From positions 1 through 21,961 of IMG/VR virus record IMGVR_UViG_3300031997_000076: a DNA stretch of 21,961 nt; one strand, 5' to 3'. Below are positions 7,779 through 16,083 of this stretch, piece by piece; position 1 is the first letter of the stretch; every line of letters begins with the position of its first letter. Position numbers and translations under genes: made by a program. The DNA is from a virus. The notes beneath the pieces are model-generated. The model did not search any database. It worked only from the letters and a program-made list of their open reading frames with translations, and had not been told where the DNA came from.

Positions 7779-8239
7779 GCGCGCCGCGCGACACGCTCCA
7801 GATCATTCTCGACTACGACTACGCCGCCTTGGGGGTGCTCGTCGGCACTCCTCCTGGTGTGGATTACAACATCGGACTCGTGACGCTGACGCGGAAGCCT
7901 GCTACGTTGGAGCAGGTCGATCCGAGCAAGATGCCGTGGCTGCTCCAGACGGACGGTGACGGAGACTTCGAGTACGAACCGTCGAGTTCGGTGAACGAGG
8001 GATCCGACCTGATCTATCTCGGGTACGTCAGGCCGGACGCTGTTAGGTTCCCTGGGAAGACGGCGCCGGACATCCGGCGCGGCTTGATGTGCGACATCGA
8101 GTACATCCTTGACCACGCTGGGCAGCGTGGGGTCGAGGTCTTCGATCGCAGCCGGCGCAAACAGGTGTTCGATGACGCGAACGGCGAGTGGTCGCTGTTC
8201 GTCATTACCGAGTCGGTGCGTTACAGGCGCACCATATAG
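7775..8239 (+). CDS. Putative tail terminator protein
   Basis: A 154-residue protein with the ATG overlapping the upstream stop (ATGA). No strong motif is visible, but the size, mixed alpha/beta pattern (DTLQIILDYDYAALGVLVGT, then RGLMCDIEYILDHAGQRGVE, then GEWSLFVITESVRYRRTI) and position between a gp10-like gene and the tube gene match tail terminators, which cap the growing tail tube and bind the neck. The final strand ending in a basic RYRRTI is common for these. Alternatively it could be a minor tail protein. Function is inferred mainly from gene order. Confidence 0.65.
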   Translation: MSAPRDTLQIILDYDYAALGVLVGTPPGVDYNIGLVTLTRKPATLEQVDPSKMPWLLQTDGDGDFEYEPSSSVNEGSDLIYLGYVRPDAVRFPGKTAPDIRRGLMCDIEYILDHAGQRGVEVFDRSRRKQVFDDANGEWSLFVITESVRYRRTI

Positions 8240-8251
8240 GAGCTTACGACA

Positions 8252-9337
8252 ATGCCGAGACCAACAATCGGGGCGAATGCCTGGGCGCAGTTCATCCTCG
8301 AGCAGACCTACGCTGGCACCGCAGCCGCCGGCGGGCTGAAGCAGGTCGCTCTCATCTCGTCCGGACTCAAGCCGATGGCGGAGGAGTTCGCAGCCGACCC
8401 GTCCCTGGGCGGGATGGCCGACAAGGATCCCTACGTCAAACTCCAGCGCGGGGCCGGAGACATTCCGTTCGCCCTCCGCTACGAGGGGTTCGACAACATC
8501 TGGCACTCGTTCTTCGGCCAGATCAAGGACGAGGCCGGGCCGACCAACTACACCCGGTTCTACTACCCGTACCCGACCCAGAACGCCTACCAGAAGGGCG
8601 TTGCCGCGGAGAGCGCGGGCTACCGATCCATGCGGTTCGACCTCGTGAACCCAGCCGCAGCGTCCGACTACGGGATGCGGTTCCTCGGGATGCTCGTGCA
8701 GAACCTCAAGTTCAACATCACGAACCAGTCCGCTATCTGCACCGTGGGGTTCTTGGGCAAGGCACCCATCACGCTCTCAGCCGATCCCGGCACCCCGACG
8801 TTCCCCACCGCCGCGCTTCTCATGGGCGGTGACGCCTGCTCCCTGCGGGTCGTGGATCGCACCGCGGTCGGATCGCCCGTGACGTGGAACTTCCAATCCG
8901 CCGACATCAACCTTGGAATCCCCAAGAGCGAGGATCGGGAGTTCGTGGGATCCTTCGCCATGCAGGAACCCGTGCTGGCCGGCAAGATGACGGGCAGCAT
9001 CTCGGTCGTACACGAGTACCAGGACAGCGCCGCAGCCGGAACCGCAGGTGGCATCGGGCTGACCCGTTGGGCGCTCCCGGCCATCCACGAACTCTCGTTC
9101 AAGTGGGTGAAGGGAAACGCGGAGTTCGAGCTGTACTTCCCGTCCTGCATCGCATCGAGTCTCGGGCCGGAGATCGGCGACAACGGCGTGGTCGTGGAGA
9201 CCGTGAACTTCACCCCGTACTGGGAGACCTCGACCACGGGGCGGAACGCCTCGCTCGACATCTCGACCACCAAGGTTCCGACGATAGTGTACCTGAGAAC
9301 GAAGAACACGATCGTCTCGGTTCCCGTCATCACCTAG
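8252..9337 (+). CDS. Major tail tube protein
   Basis: A 361-residue protein with TAGGAG upstream of ATG 8252. It starts with GANAWAQFILEQTYAGTAA, then ISSGLKPMAEEFAADPSLGG, and has a central segment with DIPFALRYEGFDNIWHSFFG followed by a second repeat-like half (residues about 200-330) with PVTWNFQSADINLGIPKSED, MTGSISVVHEYQD and VKGNAEFELYFPSC. This two-part layout is that of long phage tube proteins (phage_tube-type family) whose subunits have two tube-like beta domains and form trimeric rings. The next genes are G/T and the tape measure, the canonical order. It has no scaffold or Ig-tail domain at the C-terminus. Confidence 0.85.
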   Translation: MPRPTIGANAWAQFILEQTYAGTAAAGGLKQVALISSGLKPMAEEFAADPSLGGMADKDPYVKLQRGAGDIPFALRYEGFDNIWHSFFGQIKDEAGPTNYTRFYYPYPTQNAYQKGVAAESAGYRSMRFDLVNPAAASDYGMRFLGMLVQNLKFNITNQSAICTVGFLGKAPITLSADPGTPTFPTAALLMGGDACSLRVVDRTAVGSPVTWNFQSADINLGIPKSEDREFVGSFAMQEPVLAGKMTGSISVVHEYQDSAAAGTAGGIGLTRWALPAIHELSFKWVKGNAEFELYFPSCIASSLGPEIGDNGVVVETVNFTPYWETSTTGRNASLDISTTKVPTIVYLRTKNTIVSVPVIT

Positions 9338-9352
9338 AAGAAGGAGAAGGGC

Positions 9353-9829
9353 ATGGACAGAGCGGAACAACTCAAGGAGGGCCGAACCCTCATCGTGGAG
9401 GTAGGCGGGTTCGAGGTTGCGGTGGTGTGTCCGACCGTATGGGATATGGTGGACGCAGGACTGGATCCCATCGTGGCCGACATCACAGCCGAGGCTGTGG
9501 ACCGCGAAGCCGCCATCGAGTCGCAGCAGAACGAGTTGCAGAAGGACACGCGGAAGTTCCGTGCGTTCGCCATCAAGCTCCTCGAGGTCTGCATGGTGGA
9601 CCCCAAGCTCTACACGGGAGATGGGGAATGCCCAGCCGGCCATACGACTCCCAAGATCCTCGGGAACCTCCTCCTCCCCCTGGCGGGGACCATGATGGAT
9701 CTGATGAACAAGGAAGTGGGGGAGGTCGGGAAGGCCACCGCGCGATTTCGCGTGGACGCCGACCGGGAAGTTGGTGCTGATCGCGGCCAGGTTGTTCGGG
9801 ATGAGCCCGTTGGAGATCCTGCGGCTTGA
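9353..9829 (+). CDS. Tail assembly chaperone, short form (G-like)
   Basis: A 158-residue protein with AAGGAG before ATG 9353. The body has the mixed pattern of tail assembly chaperones: RTLIVEVGGFEVAVVCPTVW, then a helical part with RKFRAFAIKLLEVCMVDPKL and LPLAGTMMDLMNKEV. The third-position G/C bias holds to codon GCG at 9740-9742, then fails exactly at CGA TTT, and the last 26 residues of the zero frame have codons with many third-position T (GTT GGT GCT GAT). This marks the place where a second frame takes over. In lambda-like systems the short form is made in excess and helps load tube proteins on the tape measure. Confidence 0.85.
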   Translation: MDRAEQLKEGRTLIVEVGGFEVAVVCPTVWDMVDAGLDPIVADITAEAVDREAAIESQQNELQKDTRKFRAFAIKLLEVCMVDPKLYTGDGECPAGHTTPKILGNLLLPLAGTMMDLMNKEVGEVGKATARFRVDADREVGADRGQVVRDEPVGDPAA

Positions 9830-9980
9830 CCGCACGGAGTTTCACCGGCTCATGGCCTTTGCCTATGAGGCGGAAAGGCAGAACACCCGCCATCTGATGA
9901 GGCTCCAGAACCGGGGCAAGGACGATATGCTCCCGGCCATCGCCGGGGCGGTTTACATCGGAACGAAAGCGGCGGGGTAG
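9353..9980 (+). CDS. Frameshifted tail assembly chaperone (G-T-like fusion)
   Basis: Predicted product of a programmed shift from the G frame to the overlapping downstream frame, which is open from 9708 (after stops at 9693, 9702 and 9705) to TAG 9978-9980. A +1 slip at TTT-C (9746-9749) gives 132 residues of G followed by 76 residues starting AWTPTGKLVLIAARLFGMSP, about 208 in all; a -2 slip at CGA gives one more residue. The added part has helices LEILRLDRTEFHRLMAFAYE and a final VYIGTKAAG. In tailed phages the T domain binds the tape measure; it lies one base before the tape measure gene. The T part has no well placed start of its own (TTG 9771, GTG 9774, ATG 9801 only, no AGGAG). The fusion is inferred, not demonstrated. 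Confidence 0.75.
9740..9750 (+). promoter_or_regulatory. Predicted ribosomal frameshift site (+1 or -2) in the chaperone gene
   Basis: Zero-frame codons are GCG CGA TTT CGC. A +1 slip of Phe-tRNA from TTT to TTC (9747-9749) continues with GCG TGG ACG; a -2 slip of Arg-tRNA from CGA to CGC (9741-9743) continues with GAT TTC GCG. Both land in the frame whose codons are G/C-ending downstream. CGA is a slowly decoded codon in many bacteria. The usual lambda-type -1 heptamer is not possible, since the -1 frame is not the open one. Confidence 0.6.
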
Positions 9981-9981
9981 G

Positions 9982-12459
9982 ATGGCCGAGAGACAGCACC
10001 GAGTCTCAATCAAGATCAGCGCCGAGCTGGATCAGGGGTTCGCCGGCGCCATGAAGCGCACCGGCCAACTCCTGAAGACGACGGGCGATCTGTCGGCCCA
10101 GGCGTTCCGCAACCTCGCCGCCGGGGCTGGAGCCGTGAGCGCAGCCCTCATGGGCACCGCCATCGCGTCCTCCAGCGTGCTCTCGGCCATCAACGACAAC
10201 TCCGCACGGATCGGTGCGAACGCTGAGGAGTATCAGAAGCTCATCTACGCAGCGCGACAGTTCGGAACCGACTCCGGGGCCATCATCGCTGCGTTCCGCG
10301 GTATTGCGAACTCCGCCGGAGCCGCGGTCAGCGGGAGCAAGGAAGCCCAGGCGGCCTATCGGTCGCTCGGGGTGGACGTGAAGGACGCTTCCGGCAATGT
10401 GAAGTCCTCCACCCAACTCTTCAACGAACTCACCGCATCCCTGGGGAACCAGTCGAACGTCACCATCCGGAACGCTCTCGCAATCAAGGTGCTTGGCAGA
10501 TCCGCCCTCGAGATGGGCGCCCTGGTAGGGGCAGGGTCGGAAGGCTTGCGGCTCCTGAGCCGGCAGCTCGAGGTTGTCGGCGGGGTGGCGAGCGAAGCCA
10601 GCGTGAAACTCGGGGACGCCCTCGGGGACGATCTCACGGCCATGAAGGCTTCGGTGCAGGGGATCGGGTTCGCCCTCGTGGACGTTTTGGGGCCGAGCAT
10701 CCGGAACATCCTGATCGACGTGATGAGCCTTGTGGTTGGGATCCAGCACTTCATCCGGAACAACGCAGAATTGGTGAAGTCGGTTGCCAAGTTCGCCCTG
10801 ATCGCAACCATCGCGTTCAGCAGCCTCTTCGTGTTCGCCAAGCTGCTCAGTACCACGGGCGCGATCCTTAGTGCCCTATCCACCATCACCTACGCGGTGG
10901 TGCGCGGCATGACCGCGCTGTTCGGAGCCACGGCGCTTGCTAGTGGTGGGATCGCTCTCATGTTCCTTGAGGTCACGCTGCTCGTCACCGCGTTGACGCT
11001 TCTTGGCGTCCTGCTGTCCAGACTCCTGTTCAGCAACCTCAACGACTTCATCGCCAAGATGAACGAGTGGGGCAACGCCATCCAGCAGATCGGAGCCAAT
11101 CTCATCGGCCTCAACGCCGCGATCCCAGGGATGGGATTGATCGGCAACAGCCTGATGGATACCGGCGCTGCCATGAAGAAGCTGGGCGAGTACACGCAGA
11201 AGGGCAGGGACACCTGGATCGAGTTCAAGTCCGCAGCCGAAGCAGCGAAAGCGGAGCTGGAGAGCCTGCGGGCGGAACTCGACGCGCTGGGGAAAGGCAA
11301 TCAGACGGGTGGAGTCGAGCTTACGGACACCGCGGGAGAGAAGCAGGTCAACCAGGTTGCGGAGTGGATGAAGTCCGCAGTAAAGCCCATGGCCGACAGT
11401 CTCACGGAGGCGCTTACCAAGGGGCTCCAGGGCACGAATGCGTACACGCAGCAATTCATGCAGGGCATCGCCGATCAGGTGAAGGCTCTGAACGACCTCA
11501 TCGAGAAGGGCAATGTCCGGGACTTGGATTTCATCCGGCAGAAGCTCACAGCCTTGAAGGAGATGGTCGATCTCCAGCGCGGGCTCGGTCGCCTGCGCCC
11601 CGGGGATACGTCCCGCAAGGAGTTCGGGGAAACCGGCAAGGTGGCGTCCGACACATCTGCCTTCAAGGGGCTCATCATCGACGCCACGGAGATCACCGCG
11701 CAGTACCAGCGGAACCTGAAGGGCATCACGAACAAGCTCCAGGACGAAGCCGTGAAGGCGCTGGAGGAGTTCGGCGACATGGGCGTGCGGGTCGCACAAT
11801 CACTGATCGGCAGCTTCATGGATCTTGGAAACCTGATCGGCGACTTCGTGTACGGGCTCCTGGCAGGACGGGACGAGCTCGCTCAGATGGGCACCGAACT
11901 CAGGATCCAGGAGTTGAACGCCAATCTAGCCACCACCACAAGGGAGCAGGAGCGATGGGAGCGCGCCGCGGCGAACACCAGAAAGGCCATGGACCGGCTC
12001 GAACTCTCCGCACTCCAGAATCAATCCGCATGGGGCGGGTTCTTCAAGTCGATGGGAGAGTGGATCGCGCAACTCATCTCGGATCTCGTCGCGCTCATTG
12101 CGAAGTTTGCAATCCTGAAGGCGCTGTCATCCATCGGTGGTCCGGTTGGCGGTTTTTTCGGCAAGCTCTTGTCGTTCGCCGGCGGGGCGAACGGTCTGCT
12201 CGTGCCGAAGATGGCGGGTGGCGGGATCTTGCGCGGTGGACAACCCGGCGTCGATAGCATTCCAGCGCTCCTCGCCCCAGGTGAACTTGTGCTGCCGTCC
12301 GACATGACGGAACGATTCCTCGCAAACCTCCAGTCCCCGTCCGGGGTCAGCGTACACATCAACGCCGGGCTCCTGGCCGGAGATGAGGGCACGGCCAGAG
12401 AACTCGCACGCATGGTGCAGAAGAAGCTCCGCTTCCTCGACACCGGGAAGACGATCTGA
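9982..12459 (+). CDS. Tail tape measure protein
   Basis: An 825-residue protein and the largest gene here, one base after the T frame stop. The N-terminal region resembles the start of tape measures (VSIKISAELDQGFAGAMKRT; ALMGTAIASSSVLSAINDNS). Hydrophobic segments that could cross a membrane lie at about 270-289 (FALIATIAFSSLFVFAKLL) and 319-346, as in tape measures that insert into the host membrane to form the DNA channel. Residues about 415-700 are helical and charged. The C-terminus has the familiar glycine-rich signature GGGILRGGQPGVDSIPALLA near 746-765, then GELVLPSDM. By the usual ruler relation of roughly 0.15 nm per residue, the tail would be about 120 nm long (inference). No peptidase or lysozyme motif is seen. 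The stop shares a base with the next ATG. Confidence 0.93.
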   Translation: MAERQHRVSIKISAELDQGFAGAMKRTGQLLKTTGDLSAQAFRNLAAGAGAVSAALMGTAIASSSVLSAINDNSARIGANAEEYQKLIYAARQFGTDSGAIIAAFRGIANSAGAAVSGSKEAQAAYRSLGVDVKDASGNVKSSTQLFNELTASLGNQSNVTIRNALAIKVLGRSALEMGALVGAGSEGLRLLSRQLEVVGGVASEASVKLGDALGDDLTAMKASVQGIGFALVDVLGPSIRNILIDVMSLVVGIQHFIRNNAELVKSVAKFALIATIAFSSLFVFAKLLSTTGAILSALSTITYAVVRGMTALFGATALASGGIALMFLEVTLLVTALTLLGVLLSRLLFSNLNDFIAKMNEWGNAIQQIGANLIGLNAAIPGMGLIGNSLMDTGAAMKKLGEYTQKGRDTWIEFKSAAEAAKAELESLRAELDALGKGNQTGGVELTDTAGEKQVNQVAEWMKSAVKPMADSLTEALTKGLQGTNAYTQQFMQGIADQVKALNDLIEKGNVRDLDFIRQKLTALKEMVDLQRGLGRLRPGDTSRKEFGETGKVASDTSAFKGLIIDATEITAQYQRNLKGITNKLQDEAVKALEEFGDMGVRVAQSLIGSFMDLGNLIGDFVYGLLAGRDELAQMGTELRIQELNANLATTTREQERWERAAANTRKAMDRLELSALQNQSAWGGFFKSMGEWIAQLISDLVALIAKFAILKALSSIGGPVGGFFGKLLSFAGGANGLLVPKMAGGGILRGGQPGVDSIPALLAPGELVLPSDMTERFLANLQSPSGVSVHINAGLLAGDEGTARELARMVQKKLRFLDTGKTI

Positions 12460-14108
12460 TGGCAGGCTCCATCAAGTTCAAGCTCGTGACCGCACCCTAC
12501 CTCAAGGACTCCGGTGCTGGGGTGATCGACGAGCGGCAGATATGGCCGAACGGCGGCGCCGGATACGAGTACGTCGAAGCAGATGTCGGTTCGGAACCCC
12601 CACGGATTACCAGATTCAATTCCGGTGTCGTGTCCGTTCCGATCCTTCGTAGCGGGCAGGCGCGGTCCTTCAGGACTGGCCCGGACGAGATCGGCATGGT
12701 GATCTCGTCAAAGCGATGGTCAGGATCCACCCTCGCCCAACTCTTCAAGTTGTGGCAGCTCGGGAAGCCAGTGGCCTTCACGCCTTGGTGGGATCAGTTC
12801 ACGGTCTGGTGCTCCACCTTCGGGTCTCTGGATCCCGGTTGTGGGGTCACAGAGATCGGTCAGAACTCCGCTGCGACAATCATCCCCAGGGCTCCCGGGT
12901 ATGACTACTATCCATCCCGCTTCGACAAGGATGACATCGGATGGATCATGCCGCTCGGAACGACCGATCTGGCGAAGTTCGTTCCGGGAATGATCGGCAA
13001 CGCGATCCTACTGGAATCGAAGACTCGGAATCTGATGGCTCTGAATCCGACGACTTCCCCGTTCGGCGCGCCCATCCTGACATCCGTGAACCCGGGGAAC
13101 ACCGAGGTCTGCACGTTCAAGACCGTCTTCATGCCGAGTGGGAACCATCTCGTCACCACGTTCGTCTCCGGGCTCACCATCGGGGTGCAGTACGTCCAGT
13201 CCATCTGGGCGCGTGGGGCCGGAACGATCGCGCTTGTACTGAGTGGAGGCTCGGCGGGCGCCTATGTCACCCTGTCTCCGGGGAAGTACATGCGTGTGTG
13301 GCAGCAGTTCACGGCGACCGCCACATCGCACACCCTATACATCACCCACGACCAGGGAACCAGCACGGGAGCGATGTTCAGTTTCGGTTGCTGGCAGTTG
13401 GAGGCCGGGGATTACCCATCCTCCTATATGCACCCTTCCGCGAATCCGTCCGTGCCGGACGTGCTGAACGTAGCGTCTCCCATCGGGCGCTCACCCGACT
13501 TGACGATTGCTACATGGGTGCGCCGCACATTCGATCCTGTGAGCAACTACCGCTATCTCTGGAGTTCCTCCGATGTCGGCGTCGATTACTTCTCCCTCAT
13601 CGGCCCAGGTCCAACGCTCGGGACAAGCATGGACGGATTTATCCCCACCACATACAGCATTCCAGCGGCTACGAATAGCTGGGAGCAGTTCGTGTTTACC
13701 CGCGAGTACGTCGGAGCACCCACCTACCAGGTGCGGTTCACGGTGTACCGGAACGGTGCGTTGCTCGGCGCGGTGAATCGCCCGGCTACCGCCTCTTCCC
13801 TGACCAAGTTTCCTGGAATGTGGATCGGGAGTGATTACGCGATCACGGGGCCAAAGTACCTCGGGTTGCAGATGCCGATGGACAGGTTCCGCATCGACTC
13901 CCGAGCGTGGACGCTTCAGGATGTCGAGAACGACTATGTGACGTTCAAGGACGCTGGCGTGCGCGCGTTCCTCTCCCAGACTGCCGGCAGACTGTTCCAG
14001 ATCACCACCATCCCTGGTTCGTTCGGCGCCAACGTGGACCCGTCGGCCATGATGGGTTCGGTGCAGTTGGAACAGGTCGGCACGATTCCACCGGCGGTTC
14101 CGTTGTGA
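12459..14108 (+). CDS. Distal tail protein with CBM-like and LamG-like domains
   Basis: A 549-residue protein directly after the tape measure (TGATG). Residues 1-110 have a distal-tail-like core (LAQLFKLWQLGKPVAFTPWW). Residues about 200-330 look like a carbohydrate-binding beta-sandwich of the CBM_4/9 type as found in phage tails: YVQSIWARGAGTIALVLSGG, then MRVWQQFTATATSHTLYI, then SFGCWQLEAGDYPSSYM. Residues about 345-510 look like a concanavalin/LamG-type jelly roll: LTIATWVRRTFDP, WEQFVFTREY, FTVYRNGALLGAVNRPA, MWIGSDY, and a closing DRFRIDSRAWTLQDVENDY. A short C-terminal part returns to CBM-like 'GSVQLEQVG'. It probably sits at the tail tip and contacts surface glycans. Four Cys occur. 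The domain order is read by eye and the boundaries are approximate. Confidence 0.75.
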   Translation: MAGSIKFKLVTAPYLKDSGAGVIDERQIWPNGGAGYEYVEADVGSEPPRITRFNSGVVSVPILRSGQARSFRTGPDEIGMVISSKRWSGSTLAQLFKLWQLGKPVAFTPWWDQFTVWCSTFGSLDPGCGVTEIGQNSAATIIPRAPGYDYYPSRFDKDDIGWIMPLGTTDLAKFVPGMIGNAILLESKTRNLMALNPTTSPFGAPILTSVNPGNTEVCTFKTVFMPSGNHLVTTFVSGLTIGVQYVQSIWARGAGTIALVLSGGSAGAYVTLSPGKYMRVWQQFTATATSHTLYITHDQGTSTGAMFSFGCWQLEAGDYPSSYMHPSANPSVPDVLNVASPIGRSPDLTIATWVRRTFDPVSNYRYLWSSSDVGVDYFSLIGPGPTLGTSMDGFIPTTYSIPAATNSWEQFVFTREYVGAPTYQVRFTVYRNGALLGAVNRPATASSLTKFPGMWIGSDYAITGPKYLGLQMPMDRFRIDSRAWTLQDVENDYVTFKDAGVRAFLSQTAGRLFQITTIPGSFGANVDPSAMMGSVQLEQVGTIPPAVPL

Positions 14109-15400
14109 TCCTGTTCACCCCCGCAGCGCGGAGGGCGCTCCTACAGCACTCCGCGCAGATCATCTACAAGGTCGAGATCGAATGGGACTCGGCTACGTCC
14201 AAGATCAAGCGTGGAACATGGGTGTACCGGGATTTCACCTATCTCGTGAGCGACCTCCCCACGCTCCGCGTCTCGGCGCGGCCCACGGAGCGGGTGCCGG
14301 AGATGACGGGCATGAGCATCGTGCTCTACAACGCCGACGAGAAGTTCTCGACGCTGAATCCATCGGGGTATGTCGATGACGACTCCGCCTCCTTTGCCCG
14401 GTGCAAGGTGAGCCTTGGCGTCCAGATCGAGCAAGGAGAAGTCCTAGCCGTCATGTTCGTCGGGGAACTGGATGACGTGATCGAGAACCTGGACGCAGGG
14501 ACGGTGGAGCTTACGTTCACAGATCCCTTGTCCCGCCTGCGCCGGACGGATTCCATAGGGGGCGGCGTTGGAGCCTTCGGCGGGATGGTCCCTACCGCCG
14601 GAGTACAACAGATCCTGTTGGATAACGGGTTCGTGGATTCCATCGACACAGTTTCGTTCAACGCCGCGATCCAGTCTGAACGCCGCGCTGGCCTGGAATT
14701 GTTCTCCTGGAGATCCGGCGAGTCCGGCACCATGAGTTCCATGGACTGCATCAAGCGGTTGTTCGACCATGTGAACGGGATGCTCTACTGGACGACGACT
14801 GGCACCATCGGTGTGTTCTATCTCTCCCCGGCTCCCATCGCCGCCGACACCACGCTCAACCGGGTGAAGACGATTTCCGAACTCAAGATGCAAAGACCAA
14901 CGGGCTCGGTGGTGAACCTCATCTACGTCAAGGTGAACGACGGGGCTGGTGGATACACGAGCCTCGACAACGCAGGACAATCGCTGGACCAGAGAAATCA
15001 GGCGAGCATCAACATCTACGGCCAGGTGAGCGCGGAGCGCACCTACGAGTGGACCTACGACATCGGCACCACCTACGGGTCGCAGCGGGCGAACAACGCA
15101 GCCCTGATCGCCCTGGAGATGTCGGCATACCCGCCCAAGATCCTCACGCTCCGATGCCCCATCGACACCATGGGGATCGAACTCTGGGATTTCGTCCGGG
15201 TGATCGACTCTGAAGTTGGTCTCGATGTCACTGGCTTCTGCTTCTCGAAGGAAGTACACTTCAAGGAGGCGATCTGCGGCTTCGAGATTTACGTCCTCCC
15301 TGGGGCATGGGGTACGGACAACTGGCTCAAGACGCAATCGGGCCATGTACTCGACGGGACGAAGGAAATCTACGGCGCGCCCTCGGGGGTGTATCTGTGA
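14105..15400 (+). CDS. Baseplate hub / tail tip protein
   Basis: A 431-residue protein starting with GTG 14105, overlapping the upstream stop as GTGA; an upstream in-frame ATG at 13907 would overlap the previous gene by 200 bases and give a Cys/Arg-rich shadow segment, so I reject it. The pattern VILFTPAARRALLQHSAQIIYKVEIEWDS then TYLVSDLPTLRVSARPTERV and a middle part with VELTFTDPLSRLRRTDSIGG resembles siphovirus tail-hub (gp27/gp44-like) proteins following Dit. Residues 225-260 (SMDCIKRLFDHVNGMLYWTT) match the hub domain that holds the tape measure end. The C-terminal part (LRCPIDTMGIELWDFVRVID) resembles a small beta domain. No peptidase motif is seen. Confidence 0.7.
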   Translation: MILFTPAARRALLQHSAQIIYKVEIEWDSATSKIKRGTWVYRDFTYLVSDLPTLRVSARPTERVPEMTGMSIVLYNADEKFSTLNPSGYVDDDSASFARCKVSLGVQIEQGEVLAVMFVGELDDVIENLDAGTVELTFTDPLSRLRRTDSIGGGVGAFGGMVPTAGVQQILLDNGFVDSIDTVSFNAAIQSERRAGLELFSWRSGESGTMSSMDCIKRLFDHVNGMLYWTTTGTIGVFYLSPAPIAADTTLNRVKTISELKMQRPTGSVVNLIYVKVNDGAGGYTSLDNAGQSLDQRNQASINIYGQVSAERTYEWTYDIGTTYGSQRANNAALIALEMSAYPPKILTLRCPIDTMGIELWDFVRVIDSEVGLDVTGFCFSKEVHFKEAICGFEIYVLPGAWGTDNWLKTQSGHVLDGTKEIYGAPSGVYL

Positions 15401-16083
15401 GCATCCGTGACACGATCAAGTGGGGCGGCGTAGCGGGGATCAATGCCGAGACCGTCACCGCGGTCAAGCTCCGCGCCATGAAGCGCGCCCTCGGTGGAAA
15501 CCGGCTTCTAGCGGCCACGACCCCGGGAGTCTCGTACAACGCCGCCACGGACGGTGGCTTCCTGCTCTCCTATCCTCAGAGCAATGCACTCAGGATCTTC
15601 CTCACGTTCAAGCGCGTCGTGTTGGGATCCCTCACGGGCATCGTGACCGTGAAGGTGTGGCCCTACAGCGGAACGGGTGGGAAGGCTCCAGAGGACTGGA
15701 TCACCACACACCCGCCGGATGTCCTGATGGCGAACTACACCTTGCGGCACAATTGGGATGCTCTGGACGCCGGGGACCGCCACACCTGGCTCCAGCTTGC
15801 CATCGGGTCGCGTCTGTGGAATATGTTTGCGGGTTCGAGCTTCACCGACAGCCCGATCTGCTACTCGCAGAAGAACAAGCTGTGGCTGGAGATCATCCCT
15901 TCTAACTGCGAGTACCTGAAGAACATCATGGTGTACGACTGGCCGACGCATCCCAGCTATTCGCTCACGAGCTCGTTCCCCGGGGCGTCATGGGGCTATT
16001 ACGACGGTGGCGAAGGGGGACAGCGGGTTGTGACCCACAGCTTCGGTGCGCGGTCCACGTTCGACATCTTCTGGGGGGGATAG
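15397..16083 (+). CDS. Tail-tip / fibre-like protein 1
   Basis: A 228-residue protein starting with GTG 15397 overlapping the upstream stop (GTGA). The start KWGGVAGINAETVTAVKLRA carries the 'W..G..lNA' motif seen at the beginning of many phage tail fibre proteins. The rest is beta-rich (SYPQSNALRIFLTFKRVVLG, IVTVKVWPYSG) and ends in a Gly-rich FDIFWGG. It is short for a receptor-binding protein and has no collagen-like repeat or chaperone domain. The layout is weakly like the next two proteins (a 'W' N-terminus, a central beta core, then LWLEIIPSN near 170). I infer a tail-tip or receptor-binding role from position; the family is not recognised. Confidence 0.7.
   Translation: MSIRDTIKWGGVAGINAETVTAVKLRAMKRALGGNRLLAATTPGVSYNAATDGGFLLSYPQSNALRIFLTFKRVVLGSLTGIVTVKVWPYSGTGGKAPEDWITTHPPDVLMANYTLRHNWDALDAGDRHTWLQLAIGSRLWNMFAGSSFTDSPICYSQKNKLWLEIIPSNCEYLKNIMVYDWPTHPSYSLTSSFPGASWGYYDGGEGGQRVVTHSFGARSTFDIFWGG

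Noticed and set aside
9731-9734. Lambda-like -1 slippery heptamer near GGGAAGG (9728-9734)
   Set aside because: The -1 frame is not the open downstream frame here, and the codon-bias switch lies about 12 bases further on at CGA TTT.
10876-11799. Antisense ORF of 307 codons inside the tape measure gene
   Set aside because: It is a mirror of the codon bias in the tape measure frame; no support beyond length.
11067-12257. Second + strand ORF of 396 codons in the tape measure gene
   Set aside because: Low-complexity Arg/Gly/His composition and complete overlap with the tape measure frame mark it as a shadow.
14444-15346. Antisense ORF of 300 codons inside the hub gene
   Set aside because: Same reason; the + strand protein is well supported and fits gene order.
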